Assembly (NCBI RefSeq): GCF_014638275.1
Contig: NZ_BMFJ01000001.1
Span: 1,352,338 to 1,416,337, forward strand
Direction: 5' to 3'
Origin: Primorskyibacter flagellatus
GTDB taxonomy: Bacteria > Pseudomonadota > Alphaproteobacteria > Rhodobacterales > Rhodobacteraceae
Length of the DNA: 64,000 nucleotides
Shown: piece by piece, positions 50,602-60,704 of the stretch
Numbering within the stretch: position 1 is the stretch's first letter
Layout: every line of letters begins with the position of its first letter
Notes under the pieces: model-generated
Seen by the model: the letters and a program-made list of their open reading frames with translations, nothing else
What the model was told of the DNA's origin: nothing
The model's database searches: none
Translations under genes and position numbers: made by a program

Positions 50602-52956
50602 TTACCTGCCAAGCAGGTCCGGAACGATGGTCACGATCGAGGGCACGAACCACAGCAGCGCAAGCCCGGCCACCTGGATCAGCACGAAGGGAATGATCCC
50701 CCGGTAGATGTGCCCGGTGGTGACGGACGGCGGGGCGACCCCGCGCAGGTAGAACAGCGCGAAACCGAAGGGCGGCGTCAGGAACGAGGTCTGCAGGTTC
50801 ACCGCGATCATGATCGTCACCCATTTCGGATCGAAGCTGCCGCCGTAGATGACGGGGCCGACGATCGGGACGACGATGTAGATGATTTCGAGGAAATCCA
50901 GCACGAAGCCGAGGATGAAGAGCACCAGCATCACCAGCAGGAAGACCGTGAACTCGTTGTCGAACGAGCGCAGGAAATCCTGGATGTAGTGCTCCCCTCC
51001 GAACGAGATGACGACGAGGTTCAGCAGCTGAGAGCCGATGAGGATGGTGAAGACCATCGATGTCACCTTCGCCGTCTCGCGCACGATTGGTGTGAGGACT
51101 CCGTTCCGGTAGAGCACCATGCAGGCATAGATCAGCGACAGCCCGGCCAGCATGTAGGAGAAGAGCGCGAAGACATAGCCGACGCGGTTCTCGAAGGTCA
51201 CGACCTCCTGGTTCATGCGCAGGTCGAAGTTGATGCCGATCAGGATGAGCGCGGCCAGCGCCAGCGTCGCCCAGATGATGATCTTGCCGGAGTTCCCCTC
51301 GTCCTTCAGCTTGCGATAGGCCGCCAGCATGATCGCCCCGCCCGCGCCAAGTGCCGCCGCCGGGGTCGGGTTGGTGATCCCGCCGAGGATCGAGCCAAGC
51401 ACCGCGACGATCAGAACCAACGGCGGGAAGACCACACGGATCAGGTCGTTCTCGGCCATGCGCTCGACCGCGTGGCGCAGTGACCAGAGGCAGATCAGCA
51501 GCGGGATCATCAGGATCGCCACCTTGGTGCCGCCGGACATGCCCGGTCCGATCAGCACGACATCCAGCGCAAAGGCCAGAACGACGCCAAGCAGGCCGAT
51601 GCCAAGCGGGCCGAACGGCGCGCTCGGCTTCACGCCGCGCGCAATGGCCAGCGTCAGCAGGACCATGCCGAACAGCGTCGCGACACCGGAGCCGACGGGC
51701 GCGATGGAGGACAGCTTGGCCGCCATCTTTTCGTTCAGCTCGTCCTGGGTCAGTTCGCGGGTCTCCTCCGTACCGCCGCTTTCGGCTAGGGCCGTGCGCG
51801 CCGCAACGGAGTCATCCCAACGGGACTGGCCGTGCAGGTCGATCATCGCCTGCTGGCATTCGGGAGAGACGTTGGTGCGCAGGGCGTCCAGCCGCTCCAC
51901 TTCGGTATAGTGCGAAACGGTGATGTCCTGCGGGCCGATCAGCCGCATCTCGTAGGCTGCGAACAGGCCGCCGATGATGATGACCGGCACGGCAACGAAC
52001 CAGGTCAGTGCCTCGTTGCGGGAGATGTATTCGCCGTCCGCCTCCTCGATATGCACCGCGGGGGCCTTCTTGGGGTTCAGCAGCGCGTAGACAAAGGCGT
52101 AGCCCGCATAGAGCACGGCGAGCAGGATCCCCGGCAGCAGCGCCGACTGGAACAGCGTGCCGACCGAAACGACCGCCGGACGGCCGAGGTAGGTCAGCGC
52201 GTCCGTGCAGCCGAAGTTCTGGGCGCGGGTTTCCTGCGCGGCGGAATAGAGGTCACCCGCGAGCGTGCCAAGGAGCACGATCACGATGGAAGGCGGGATG
52301 ATCTGACCAAGCGTGCCGGAGGCCGCGATGACCCCTGTCGACAACTCTGGCGAATAGCCGTTCCTGAGCATGGTCGGCAGGGACAGCAGACCCATGGTCA
52401 CCACGGTTGCGCCGACGATCCCGGTGGAGGCGGCGAGGAAGGCGCCCACGACCACGACCGACACGGCCAGACCGCCCGGCAGCGGACCGAAGACGCGCGC
52501 CATGGTGGTCAGCAGGTCGTTGGCGATCTTGGAGCGTTCCAGCGTGATGCCCATGAGGACGAACATCAGCACGGCCAGCAGCGTCTCGATCGACTGGCCG
52601 GCAAAGACGCGTTCGTTCATCCGGTTCACGATGAAGGACAGGTTCCGGTCCGCCGCCAGTTCCCAGCCCCGGTCGAAGACGGGCTGTGCGACCCTTGGCA
52701 GGTCGGGGTATCGGAAGATTGAGATCGTCTCCCGTTTCACGCCCGAGTTGACGAGGTCCCGGAAGGCCTGCGACCCGGTGTCGATCGCCTGATGGATCAG
52801 CAGGCCCTGGGTATCCAGCCAGGCGATGACCGCGAAGGAGATGACCCCCGCGCCCGGAATGGCGAAGGCCACCGGAAAGCCCGAGAGGATCCCGCCGAAC
52901 AGGGCGAGGAATACGATGATGAGGCCGACTTCGACGCCGTCTAGTCCGAAAAACAT
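50602..52956 (-). CDS. TRAP transporter large permease subunit (DctM-type, oversized)
   Basis: A 784-residue polytopic protein, nearly double the usual ~430 of DctM proteins. The N-terminal part reads MFFGLDGVEVGLIIVFLALFGGILSGFPVAFAI; the repeat helices include IIPPSIVIVLLGTLAGDLYSAA and FLAASTGIVGATVVTMGLLSLP, and the C-half has NPTPAAALGAGGAIM and QTSFLTPPFGFALFYLRG. Between the two halves is a hydrophilic insert with RTALAESGGTEETRELTQDELNEKMAA. Start ATG 52956, 13 bases after the small permease stop. Long DctM forms are known in Rhodobacterales keto-acid and similar TRAP systems. Confidence 0.92.
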   Translation of the reverse strand: MFFGLDGVEVGLIIVFLALFGGILSGFPVAFAIPGAGVISFAVIAWLDTQGLLIHQAIDTGSQAFRDLVNSGVKRETISIFRYPDLPRVAQPVFDRGWELAADRNLSFIVNRMNERVFAGQSIETLLAVLMFVLMGITLERSKIANDLLTTMARVFGPLPGGLAVSVVVVGAFLAASTGIVGATVVTMGLLSLPTMLRNGYSPELSTGVIAASGTLGQIIPPSIVIVLLGTLAGDLYSAAQETRAQNFGCTDALTYLGRPAVVSVGTLFQSALLPGILLAVLYAGYAFVYALLNPKKAPAVHIEEADGEYISRNEALTWFVAVPVIIIGGLFAAYEMRLIGPQDITVSHYTEVERLDALRTNVSPECQQAMIDLHGQSRWDDSVAARTALAESGGTEETRELTQDELNEKMAAKLSSIAPVGSGVATLFGMVLLTLAIARGVKPSAPFGPLGIGLLGVVLAFALDVVLIGPGMSGGTKVAILMIPLLICLWSLRHAVERMAENDLIRVVFPPLVLIVAVLGSILGGITNPTPAAALGAGGAIMLAAYRKLKDEGNSGKIIIWATLALAALILIGINFDLRMNQEVVTFENRVGYVFALFSYMLAGLSLIYACMVLYRNGVLTPIVRETAKVTSMVFTILIGSQLLNLVVISFGGEHYIQDFLRSFDNEFTVFLLVMLVLFILGFVLDFLEIIYIVVPIVGPVIYGGSFDPKWVTIMIAVNLQTSFLTPPFGFALFYLRGVAPPSVTTGHIYRGIIPFVLIQVAGLALLWFVPSIVTIVPDLLGR

Positions 52957-52969
52957 ATCCCGCGATCCC

Positions 52970-53863
52970 TCAGTGCGTGCCTTCGTAGAGTTCTTCACCT
53001 TCGCCGAGCGTATCCCGGTCGAGGTACTTATCCTGGCTCTCCGGCCCCTCCACGAATTCGAGGTAGGAGCGCCAGAAGAAGGCCACCGCGTGCACGAAGA
53101 CCAGCGCGATGAAGGCCAGGATGAGGATCTTGAACAGGAAGTAGGCGTCGAACCCGTCGGGGCTGAAGCCGATGGTTTCCACGTTCCACTTCACGATCAT
53201 CGCCTTCTTGAGCATCAGGTCCAGCTTGTCGGAGGCCGAGACCTTGGGCGTGATCAGGTGCCGCCAGAGGAAGTACCAGGAGTACATCCAGGCCACGACC
53301 GCAAAGGGGATCATGAAGAACAGCGATCCGAACATGTCGATCAGCTTCTTCACGCGGTGGCTGACGCCGGCGTAGATCAGGTCGACCCGGACGTGGCTGC
53401 CCTGCACGAAGGCGTAGGAGACGCAGAGCGCGACGACGATGGCGTTCCAGAGCTTCAGCCCCTCGGCATACCAGGTGACCGAATAGGTCATGCCGATGCC
53501 GAGCGGGGCGAGCGTGATCTCTCCGAGGCGGAAGATCGACTGGAGGAAGATGATGATGATCTGCTGGCCGACCATGATGAGGCCCGCCCATGCGGCGGTG
53601 CGTCCGACGAAGTTGGCAAAGCCCTCGAGCCCGCGCACCATGCGCCACATCACGGGGCGGAAGATCATGCCGATGACCGTGAGGACCAGGACGATGTCGA
53701 TCACCGCGAAGAAGAACTGCACCGACCCGCCGTAGTAGACGACGCGCAGCAGTGCTTCCTTGTCGGACCAGTCAAGCCAGAGCGACGGGTTCGTGACCGC
53801 AAAGAAGATATTGTAGAAGCCGAGGCCGATCTGCGTGGCCACCCAGGCCAGTCCGTCCAGCAT
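52970..53863 (-). CDS. TRAP transporter small permease subunit (DctQ-type, oversized)
   Basis: A 297-residue membrane protein, longer than the usual 160-200. The core DctQ motif is RVDLIYAGVSHRVKKLIDMFG, with the preceding helix EGLKLWNAIVVALCVSYAFVQGSHVRVDL. Extra N-terminal helices precede it (VQFFFAVIDIVLVLTVIGMIF). Paired with the oversized large subunit in gene order DctP-DctQ-DctM. ATG 53863; 71 bases after the binding-protein gene. Confidence 0.9.
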   Translation of the reverse strand: MLDGLAWVATQIGLGFYNIFFAVTNPSLWLDWSDKEALLRVVYYGGSVQFFFAVIDIVLVLTVIGMIFRPVMWRMVRGLEGFANFVGRTAAWAGLIMVGQQIIIIFLQSIFRLGEITLAPLGIGMTYSVTWYAEGLKLWNAIVVALCVSYAFVQGSHVRVDLIYAGVSHRVKKLIDMFGSLFFMIPFAVVAWMYSWYFLWRHLITPKVSASDKLDLMLKKAMIVKWNVETIGFSPDGFDAYFLFKILILAFIALVFVHAVAFFWRSYLEFVEGPESQDKYLDRDTLGEGEELYEGTH

Positions 53864-53934
53864 GTTTCATCCCCCCGAACGAAAGATGCGCGCGGATACC
53901 GCGCGCATCGGTTGTTATCAAGCCATGTCCTGGC

Positions 53935-55020
53935 TCAGGCGCCGGTGACCCGTGCGCGCTGACGGGTGTAGGCACCGTCCGACACGGAGACCCAGCCTGC
54001 AGTCGCCGCCATGGAGCTGTCCACGGAGTTGCGGATCTTGGCGAAGATCTCGTCGCCCATGAAGCCGTCGAGCACCTTCTTGGACGCCGAACCGAAGGCA
54101 TCCCACACGTCGTCGGAGAATTCGTGCACCTGGGTGCCGCCGTCCTTCAGACGCTTGAGAGCCGGGCCGTTGTTGGCGATGAACACCGCGTAGTTGTGCT
54201 GGTGCGCGTCGGCCGCGGCCTTTTCGATGATCTTCTGATGCTCGGGCGTGAGGTTGTTGAAGACCTCGAGGTTGCAGCCGACGGAAAGGGCCGCGCCCGG
54301 CTCGTGGAAGCCGGCGGGGTAGTAGTGGTCGCAGACCTCCTGCAGGCCGAGCTTCTCGTCCGACCAGGGGCCGATCCATTCGGTGCCGTCCAGAGCGCCG
54401 GTGGACAGCGCCTGGTAGATTTCGCCGCCCGGAATGTTCTGCACCGAGGCGCCGAGTTCGGCGAGCGCCTGGCCGCCGAGGCCCGGCATGCGGAACTTGA
54501 GGCCCTTGAAGTCGTCGGCGGAGTTGATTTCCTTGCGGTACCAGCCGCCACCCTGCGCCGCGGTCTGTCCGGCGATGAACGGCTTGATGCCGAAGACTTC
54601 GCCCAGTTCGTGGTGCAGCGCCATGCCGTCCTGCGCATAGTACCACACCATGATTTCCGGTGCGGTCATGCCGAAGGGAACGGCGGTGAAGAAGGCCCAT
54701 GCGGGATGCTGGCCGACCCAGTAGTAGTCCGCGCCGTGGTACATGTCCGCCTGACCCGAGGTCGCCGCGTCGAAGCTTTCCAGCGCACCGACGAGTTCGC
54801 CCGCACCCTTTGCGTCAATGACCAGCGAACCGCCGGACATTTCGCTCACGTTGTTGCTGAACCGCTCGACCGAGTCCCAGACACCGGCAAGGCCGCGCGG
54901 CCAGGTGGTGACCATGGTCAAGGTGGTGGTGCCCTGCGCGACGGCCGGGGCTGCCAGGGACGTGGCCGCAACGGCGGAACCGCCCAGTGCGGACGTCTTC
55001 AGAAAAGAGCGACGATCCAT
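53935..55020 (-). CDS. TRAP transporter solute-binding protein (DctP-type)
   Basis: A 361-residue periplasmic binding protein with a Tat-type signal (MDRRSFLKTSALGGSAVAAT). Body features TTTLTMVTTWPRG, EMSGGSLVIDAKGAGELV, GLKFRMPGLGGQALAELGA and the helix-rich C-lobe EWIGPWSDEKLGLQEV place it with the TakP-like/2-oxo-monocarboxylate and lactate-type binding proteins; the ligand is inferred. It is first of the three-gene TRAP unit, with promoter in the divergent region before ilvB. Confidence 0.92.
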   Translation of the reverse strand: MDRRSFLKTSALGGSAVAATSLAAPAVAQGTTTLTMVTTWPRGLAGVWDSVERFSNNVSEMSGGSLVIDAKGAGELVGALESFDAATSGQADMYHGADYYWVGQHPAWAFFTAVPFGMTAPEIMVWYYAQDGMALHHELGEVFGIKPFIAGQTAAQGGGWYRKEINSADDFKGLKFRMPGLGGQALAELGASVQNIPGGEIYQALSTGALDGTEWIGPWSDEKLGLQEVCDHYYPAGFHEPGAALSVGCNLEVFNNLTPEHQKIIEKAAADAHQHNYAVFIANNGPALKRLKDGGTQVHEFSDDVWDAFGSASKKVLDGFMGDEIFAKIRNSVDSSMAATAGWVSVSDGAYTRQRARVTGA

Positions 55021-55290
55021 TTGTTTCCTCCCAACAGATCAATCTTGCCGGACCGGAATTCCCAAGCAGCCCGGCGATTTGAGTGTGCCACAACCTACAT
55101 ACAGCGGACGAGAGCGCAAACATTTTCTTTGACGGTTCCGTATGGTTCCCTGCAATCTCGGCGGCCTGACGCAACTGCGCCTTTGCATTGTTGACCCTGC
55201 GCCCGGCGGCGCCCGATTTCCTTTACGCTTCGGTAACTTGCCCAACCTGAGGGACAGTCGGCCCGGTGCGGGCTCCGGCCCCCTCAGGAC

Positions 55291-55317
55291 GACGGGTGAG
55301 TCGGCCTCTCACCCGTC
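55291..55317. repeat. perfect ten-base-pair hairpin in the TRAP-ilvB intergenic region
   Basis: GACGGGTGAG (55291-55300), loop TCGGCCT, CTCACCCGTC (55308-55317). No T-tract follows on either strand, so it is not a simple terminator; it may be an operator or RNA element. The rest of 55021-55419 shows no gene. Confidence 0.7.
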
Positions 55318-55419
55318 CGGACGGTCAATCCATTTCCATAACGGAAAGAATTCGGACCCGCCTCGCAACTTTCGGAAAGATTTCCACCGCTCCGCGACAT
55401 TTTATCTGCGGAATAGCGG

Positions 55420-55448
55420 TTGACCTCGGGGACGGGACTGCCTAATGC
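55420..55448 (+). promoter_or_regulatory. ilvBN promoter
   Basis: TTGACC (55420-55425), 17-base spacer, TAATGC (55443-55448). The start would be near 55455, about 24 bases before the leader-peptide ATG. Confidence 0.75.
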
Positions 55449-55478
55449 TCCGTTAGCAATTCGAAAGGGCCCTTGGGC

Positions 55479-55526
55479 ATGACCACGCTAGTCGTCATCG
55501 TAGGAGAAAGGCGCATGGGCCGGTAG
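55479..55526 (+). CDS. ilvBN leader peptide
   Basis: A 15-codon ORF (ATG 55479, TAG 55524) encoding MTTLVVIVGERRMGR. The run Leu-Val-Val-Ile-Val is made of the branched-chain amino acids whose supply the downstream genes secure, the hallmark of an attenuation leader. A hairpin and U-rich terminator follow directly. It is too short to be in ordinary gene calls. Confidence 0.85.
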   Translation: MTTLVVIVGERRMGR

Positions 55527-55582
55527 AACCGGAACCTGTTCAGGACCCCATGCGCCCCCGGAAAACCGCCGGGGGCTTTTTT
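55510..55582 (+). terminator. ilvBN transcription attenuator
   Basis: Two competing structures: an antiterminator/pause stem GGCGCATGGG (55510-55519) with CCCATGCGCC (55547-55556), ten perfect pairs, and a terminator GCCCCCGG (55554-55561) with CCGGGGGC (55569-55576) followed by U6 (55577-55582). They share 55554-55556, so they cannot both form. Ribosome stalling on Leu/Val/Ile codons would choose between them. Confidence 0.82.
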
Positions 55583-55624
55583 GTTGTCGAATGGCCGGGC
55601 AAGGCCGCAAAACGGAGAAAGACG

Positions 55625-57379
<1,755 letters not shown>

Positions 57380-57391
57380 ACGGGGCCGAAC

Positions 57392-57454
57392 GGCGGGCCG
57401 AAGCCCGCCCTACCCCGCCACGCCGGACCGACGCAGGCCGGGCTTCAGCCCGGC
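57392..57454. repeat. paired intergenic hairpin repeats between ilvB and ilvN
   Basis: GGCGGGC-CGAA-GCCCGCC (57392-57409) followed by CTACC, and GCCGGGCT-TC-AGCCCGGC (57437-57454). The first matches GGCGGG(yy)GAA(rr)CCCGCCCTAC, also found at 63614-63636. It lies within an operon, between ilvB and ilvN, and may stabilise or tune the transcript. Confidence 0.78.
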
Positions 57455-57482
57455 ACCGCTAGAAAATCAAGGAACCAACCCG

Positions 57483-58064
57483 ATGAACGCACTTCAGATC
57501 AAAAAAGGCTCCACCAAGCATTCGGCCTACAACCTGCGTCCGACCTTTTCCGATGTGGAAGAGGCGCATACCCTTGCGGTACTGGTCGACAACGAAGCGG
57601 GTGTCCTGGCCCGCGTCATCGGGCTTTTCTCGGGGCGCGGCTACAATATCGACAGCCTCACGGTGGCCGAGGTCGACCACACCGGGCATTTGTCCCGCAT
57701 CACCATCGTCACGCGCGGCACGCCGCAGGTGATCGAACAGATCAAGGCGCAGCTTGGCCGCATCGTGCCGGTGCACCGGGTGCATGACCTGACCGTGGAA
57801 GGCCCGGCAGTGGAACGGGAACTGGCGCTGCTGAAGGTCGCGGGCGCGGGCGACAAGCGGGTCGAGGCGCTGCGGCTGGCGGATATCTTCCGCGCCAGCG
57901 TGGTGGACAGCACGCTCGACAGCTTTGTCTTCGAGATCACCGGCGCGCCGGAAAAAATTGACGCCTTCGCCGATCTCATGCGCCCTCTCGGGCTGATCGA
58001 AATGGCGCGGACCGGGGTTGCGGCCCTGTCGCGCGGGTCTGATGCCTATCGCCAGGGCGGCTGA
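57483..58064 (+). CDS. ilvN: acetolactate synthase small (regulatory) subunit
   Basis: A 193-residue regulatory subunit with an ACT domain: HTLAVLVDNEAGVLARVIGLFSGRGYNIDSLTVAEV, binding valine for feedback inhibition, and a C-terminal domain (ELALLKVAGAGDKRVEALRLADIFRASVVD). It follows ilvB 103 bases later behind the repeat pair. The ilvC reductoisomerase is not in the window. Confidence 0.95.
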   Translation: MNALQIKKGSTKHSAYNLRPTFSDVEEAHTLAVLVDNEAGVLARVIGLFSGRGYNIDSLTVAEVDHTGHLSRITIVTRGTPQVIEQIKAQLGRIVPVHRVHDLTVEGPAVERELALLKVAGAGDKRVEALRLADIFRASVVDSTLDSFVFEITGAPEKIDAFADLMRPLGLIEMARTGVAALSRGSDAYRQGG

Positions 58065-58071
58065 CGTGTCG

Positions 58072-58443
58072 TCATCCGCCGGTGGCCGACAGGGCTCCGG
58101 AGTGGTGTTCGCTGGTGCTCTTCGGCGTCGTCTGAGGCTGCCGGAACGGTAGTACCCTGTTACCGTGCGTACAGGCATTCGGCATGGTCGTTGCGCAGGC
58201 CCCGGTCAGAGCCGCGACCAGGTTCGGATAAAGCTCCGGAGCCACGACGCTGGCATTCCGCGCCCGCCGCACCGTACTATCCCATTGAATTTCAAAGCGG
58301 ACCAGATCGCCCGGTTCCGGCAGCCCCTGTGCGTCACTCTCGCCGCCCGTTTCATCCAGAAACGCGAGGTCGCCGTGATCCTCACACCATATGACCGCTT
58401 TCAAAACCTCGCGGCTGCTCCACAGTACGACACCGAACATCAT
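58072..58443 (-). CDS. small conserved-looking hypothetical protein
   Basis: A 123-residue protein read from ATG 58443 (or 58440). The N-terminal 80 residues are compact (VVLWSSREVLKAVIWCEDHGDLAFLDETGGE, then GDLVRFEIQWDS), resembling a small beta-barrel; the C-terminal 40 residues are low-complexity. No family recognised. It is convergent with ilvN 7 bases away and divergent from the XRE regulator. Confidence 0.65.
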   Translation of the reverse strand: MMFGVVLWSSREVLKAVIWCEDHGDLAFLDETGGESDAQGLPEPGDLVRFEIQWDSTVRRARNASVVAPELYPNLVAALTGACATTMPNACTHGNRVLPFRQPQTTPKSTSEHHSGALSATGG

Positions 58444-58575
58444 GGTCTCCGTACGCAAATCCGTTCTGTTAACAGTCTGTGGAAAGAACCAGAGTCCGCA
58501 TATTCCCAATCCTGTACCGGGTTCCAGCAATTTGTGGCGTGCATTCTCCGGAATGTCGCTATAGAGTTGCAAATA

Positions 58576-58625
58576 TGACGCTATTTAACGTCTAACTAGT
58601 GAAATTTTGTCTCTGTATAGCGTCA
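58576..58625. promoter_or_regulatory. 9-base inverted repeat before the XRE regulator
   Basis: TGACGCTAT (58576-58584) and ATAGCGTCA (58617-58625) are perfect inverted copies 32 bases apart, in A/T-rich DNA ahead of the regulator and its TTG start. Likely an operator for autoregulation or for a looped dimer pair. Confidence 0.55.
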
Positions 58626-58663
58626 GACAGGAAGGTAAAACAGAATAAGCGGAGCCCCGGAAC

Positions 58664-59485
58664 TTGCCCCGATCTGCCAAGAACGTGAGTCAGGCACCAA
58701 CTGACCCGGCTGGAATTCGAAACATCTTTGGCGCGAACCTGCGCCAGCTCAGTTCAGATTTTCCTTCGATTGCGGGACTTTGCCGCGACCTCGGGATCAA
58801 CCGGACGCAGTTCAACCGTTACCTGTCGGGGGAAAGCTTTCCCCGGCCCGACGTGCTGCACCGGATCTGTGCCTTCTTCGGAAAGGACGCGCGGATCCTG
58901 CTGGAGCCTGTCGACTCCGTACCCGACGGCAATGCGGAACTGCTGAACCACCCCGCCATCCGGGACTTCATCGGCGCCAATTCGACCAAGGTGCCCGAGG
59001 AGATCGTGCCCTCCGGCCTCTACCGCTTCTCGCGCCGCTCCTTCGTCGACGACACGATGGCTGTGCTTGGCATGCTGCTGGTCTTCCGCGAGGACGGCTA
59101 CACCTTCCTGCGCGGCTACGAGGCGAAGGATGCGATGGAACAGCAGGGCCTGCCGACCGATGGCCCGTCACGCGAATTCCGCGGGATTTTCCTGCTGCAG
59201 GAAGAAGGCGTCGCCAATATCGCGGCGCGGCGGGGGTCGATCACCTGCTCCTACCAGTTCCTGTCGCGCTTCCCCGCGATGGATGGACACTTCCTCGAAG
59301 GCTATTCGGCGCGGTCGGTGCGCGAAACCATACGCAGCCGCAGGGTAGAGCGGACGGTGTACGAACATATCGGGCACAACCGCCAGTCCATCCGCTGGAC
59401 CGCACGCGAAGGCGGGCTGATCCCGGCGGAGAAACTGCCGCGCTTCCATCAGCGCCTGCTGCGCATGGACGAAGCGTTCCGGTAA
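58664..59485 (+). CDS. XRE-type helix-turn-helix regulator
   Basis: A 273-residue regulator. N-terminal helix-turn-helix: FGANLRQLSSDFPSIAGLCRDLGINRTQFNRYLSGESFPRPDVLHRICAFFG; the remaining ~200 residues form a conserved alpha/beta effector domain (FRGIFLLQEEGVANIAARRG, ITCSYQFLSRF). Starts with TTG 58664, supported by GGAG nine bases upstream; no ATG exists in the early frame. The long C-domain suggests it senses a ligand, not known. Convergent with the aminotransferase gene. Confidence 0.82.
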   Translation: MPRSAKNVSQAPTDPAGIRNIFGANLRQLSSDFPSIAGLCRDLGINRTQFNRYLSGESFPRPDVLHRICAFFGKDARILLEPVDSVPDGNAELLNHPAIRDFIGANSTKVPEEIVPSGLYRFSRRSFVDDTMAVLGMLLVFREDGYTFLRGYEAKDAMEQQGLPTDGPSREFRGIFLLQEEGVANIAARRGSITCSYQFLSRFPAMDGHFLEGYSARSVRETIRSRRVERTVYEHIGHNRQSIRWTAREGGLIPAEKLPRFHQRLLRMDEAFR

Positions 59486-59515
59486 AGCCGGACGGGCGGG
59501 CCGGACGGTCCGCCC

Positions 59516-60667
59516 TCAGCCGCGTGCAGCGCAGAACCGGGCGATGCGGCGCATGCCTTCCGCGATGTCATCCGGAGCACCGGCATAGGACAGGCGCCAG
59601 CTGCGCCCGCCCCGCGTGGCGTCGAAATCATAGCCGGGGGTGACCGCGACCCCCTCCTCCCGCATCAGCGCCTCGGCCAGGTCGAGACTGTCGGCGCCGA
59701 GGTGCGAAATATCCGCGTAGATATAGAAACCGCCATCGGGGGGCGCGTAGCGGGTGATGCCCGCGGCCTCCAGACCCGCGATCATCGTCCGGCGGTTGCC
59801 GGCATAGGTGGCATGGTTCGCGGCCAGTTCCTCCGTCGCCCCGAGCGCGCCGATGGCGGCGATCTGGCTGACGTGCGGGGCGCAGATGAACATGTGCTGG
59901 ACCAGCTTTTCCACCGCGGCGACCCGGTCCGGCGGCACGACCATCCAGCCGATGCGCCAGCCGGTCATGGAGAAATACTTGGAGAAGGAGTTGATGACAA
60001 AAGCCTCGTCCCCGATCTCCAGCGCCGAGACGCCGCGCGCGCCGTAGTGCAGCCCGTGGTAGATTTCGTCCGAGATGAAGGCGGTGCCGCTGTCGCGTGC
60101 CGCCGCCATCAGGCTCTCCATCCGGGGCCGGTCCAGCATGGTTCCGGCGGGGTTGGAGGGCGAGGCGACCAGCACCCCGTCCAGCCCCGCCCCGGCGATC
60201 TGGTCCGCGCGTGGCTGATAGCCGTCCTGCAGTTCGGTGTCGATCAGGACCGGCTCCAGCCCCTGCGACTTCAGGATCTGGCGGTAGGCCGGGTAGCCGG
60301 GATTGGCGATGCCGACCTTCGCGCCCAGATCGAACAGGGCGGTGAAGGCCAGGATGAACCCGCCCGAGGACCCCGGCGTCACCACCACCCGCCCCGGATC
60401 GAGGTCGATGCCGTACCAGTCGCGATAAAGCCCGGCGATCCGCTCCCGCAGCTCCGGCAGGCCTAGCGAAACGGTGTAGCCAAGCGCATCGCTGTCCAGC
60501 ATGTCGCGGACGCGGGCGCGGGCACTGGCGGGGGCGGGCGTCGCGGGCTGGCCGATCTCCATGTGGATGATGCTGCGGCCCTCGGCCTCCAGGTCTTCGG
60601 CCATCTTCAGGATGGACATCACAATGAAGGGATCGACATCCCCGCGCCTTGAAACCAGTGTCTGCAT
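59516..60667 (-). CDS. PLP-dependent class I aminotransferase
   Basis: A 383-residue fold-type I aminotransferase: HMEIGQPATPAPASARARVRDML, TPGSSGGFILAFTALFDLG, the nucleotide-like cofactor loop SPSNPAGTML, DEIYHGLHYG and the PLP lysine in INSFSKYFSMTGWRIGW. Substrate could be aspartate, kynurenine or aromatic acids; the sequence cannot decide. ATG 60667 is used; the 65-codon extension upstream is shadow. Divergent from the M48 gene with a 37-base gap. Confidence 0.92.
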   Translation of the reverse strand: MQTLVSRRGDVDPFIVMSILKMAEDLEAEGRSIIHMEIGQPATPAPASARARVRDMLDSDALGYTVSLGLPELRERIAGLYRDWYGIDLDPGRVVVTPGSSGGFILAFTALFDLGAKVGIANPGYPAYRQILKSQGLEPVLIDTELQDGYQPRADQIAGAGLDGVLVASPSNPAGTMLDRPRMESLMAAARDSGTAFISDEIYHGLHYGARGVSALEIGDEAFVINSFSKYFSMTGWRIGWMVVPPDRVAAVEKLVQHMFICAPHVSQIAAIGALGATEELAANHATYAGNRRTMIAGLEAAGITRYAPPDGGFYIYADISHLGADSLDLAEALMREEGVAVTPGYDFDATRGGRSWRLSYAGAPDDIAEGMRRIARFCAARG

Positions 60668-60704
60668 ATCCGACAACCTATCCACCCTGCCCCGCCAGCA
60701 CAAC

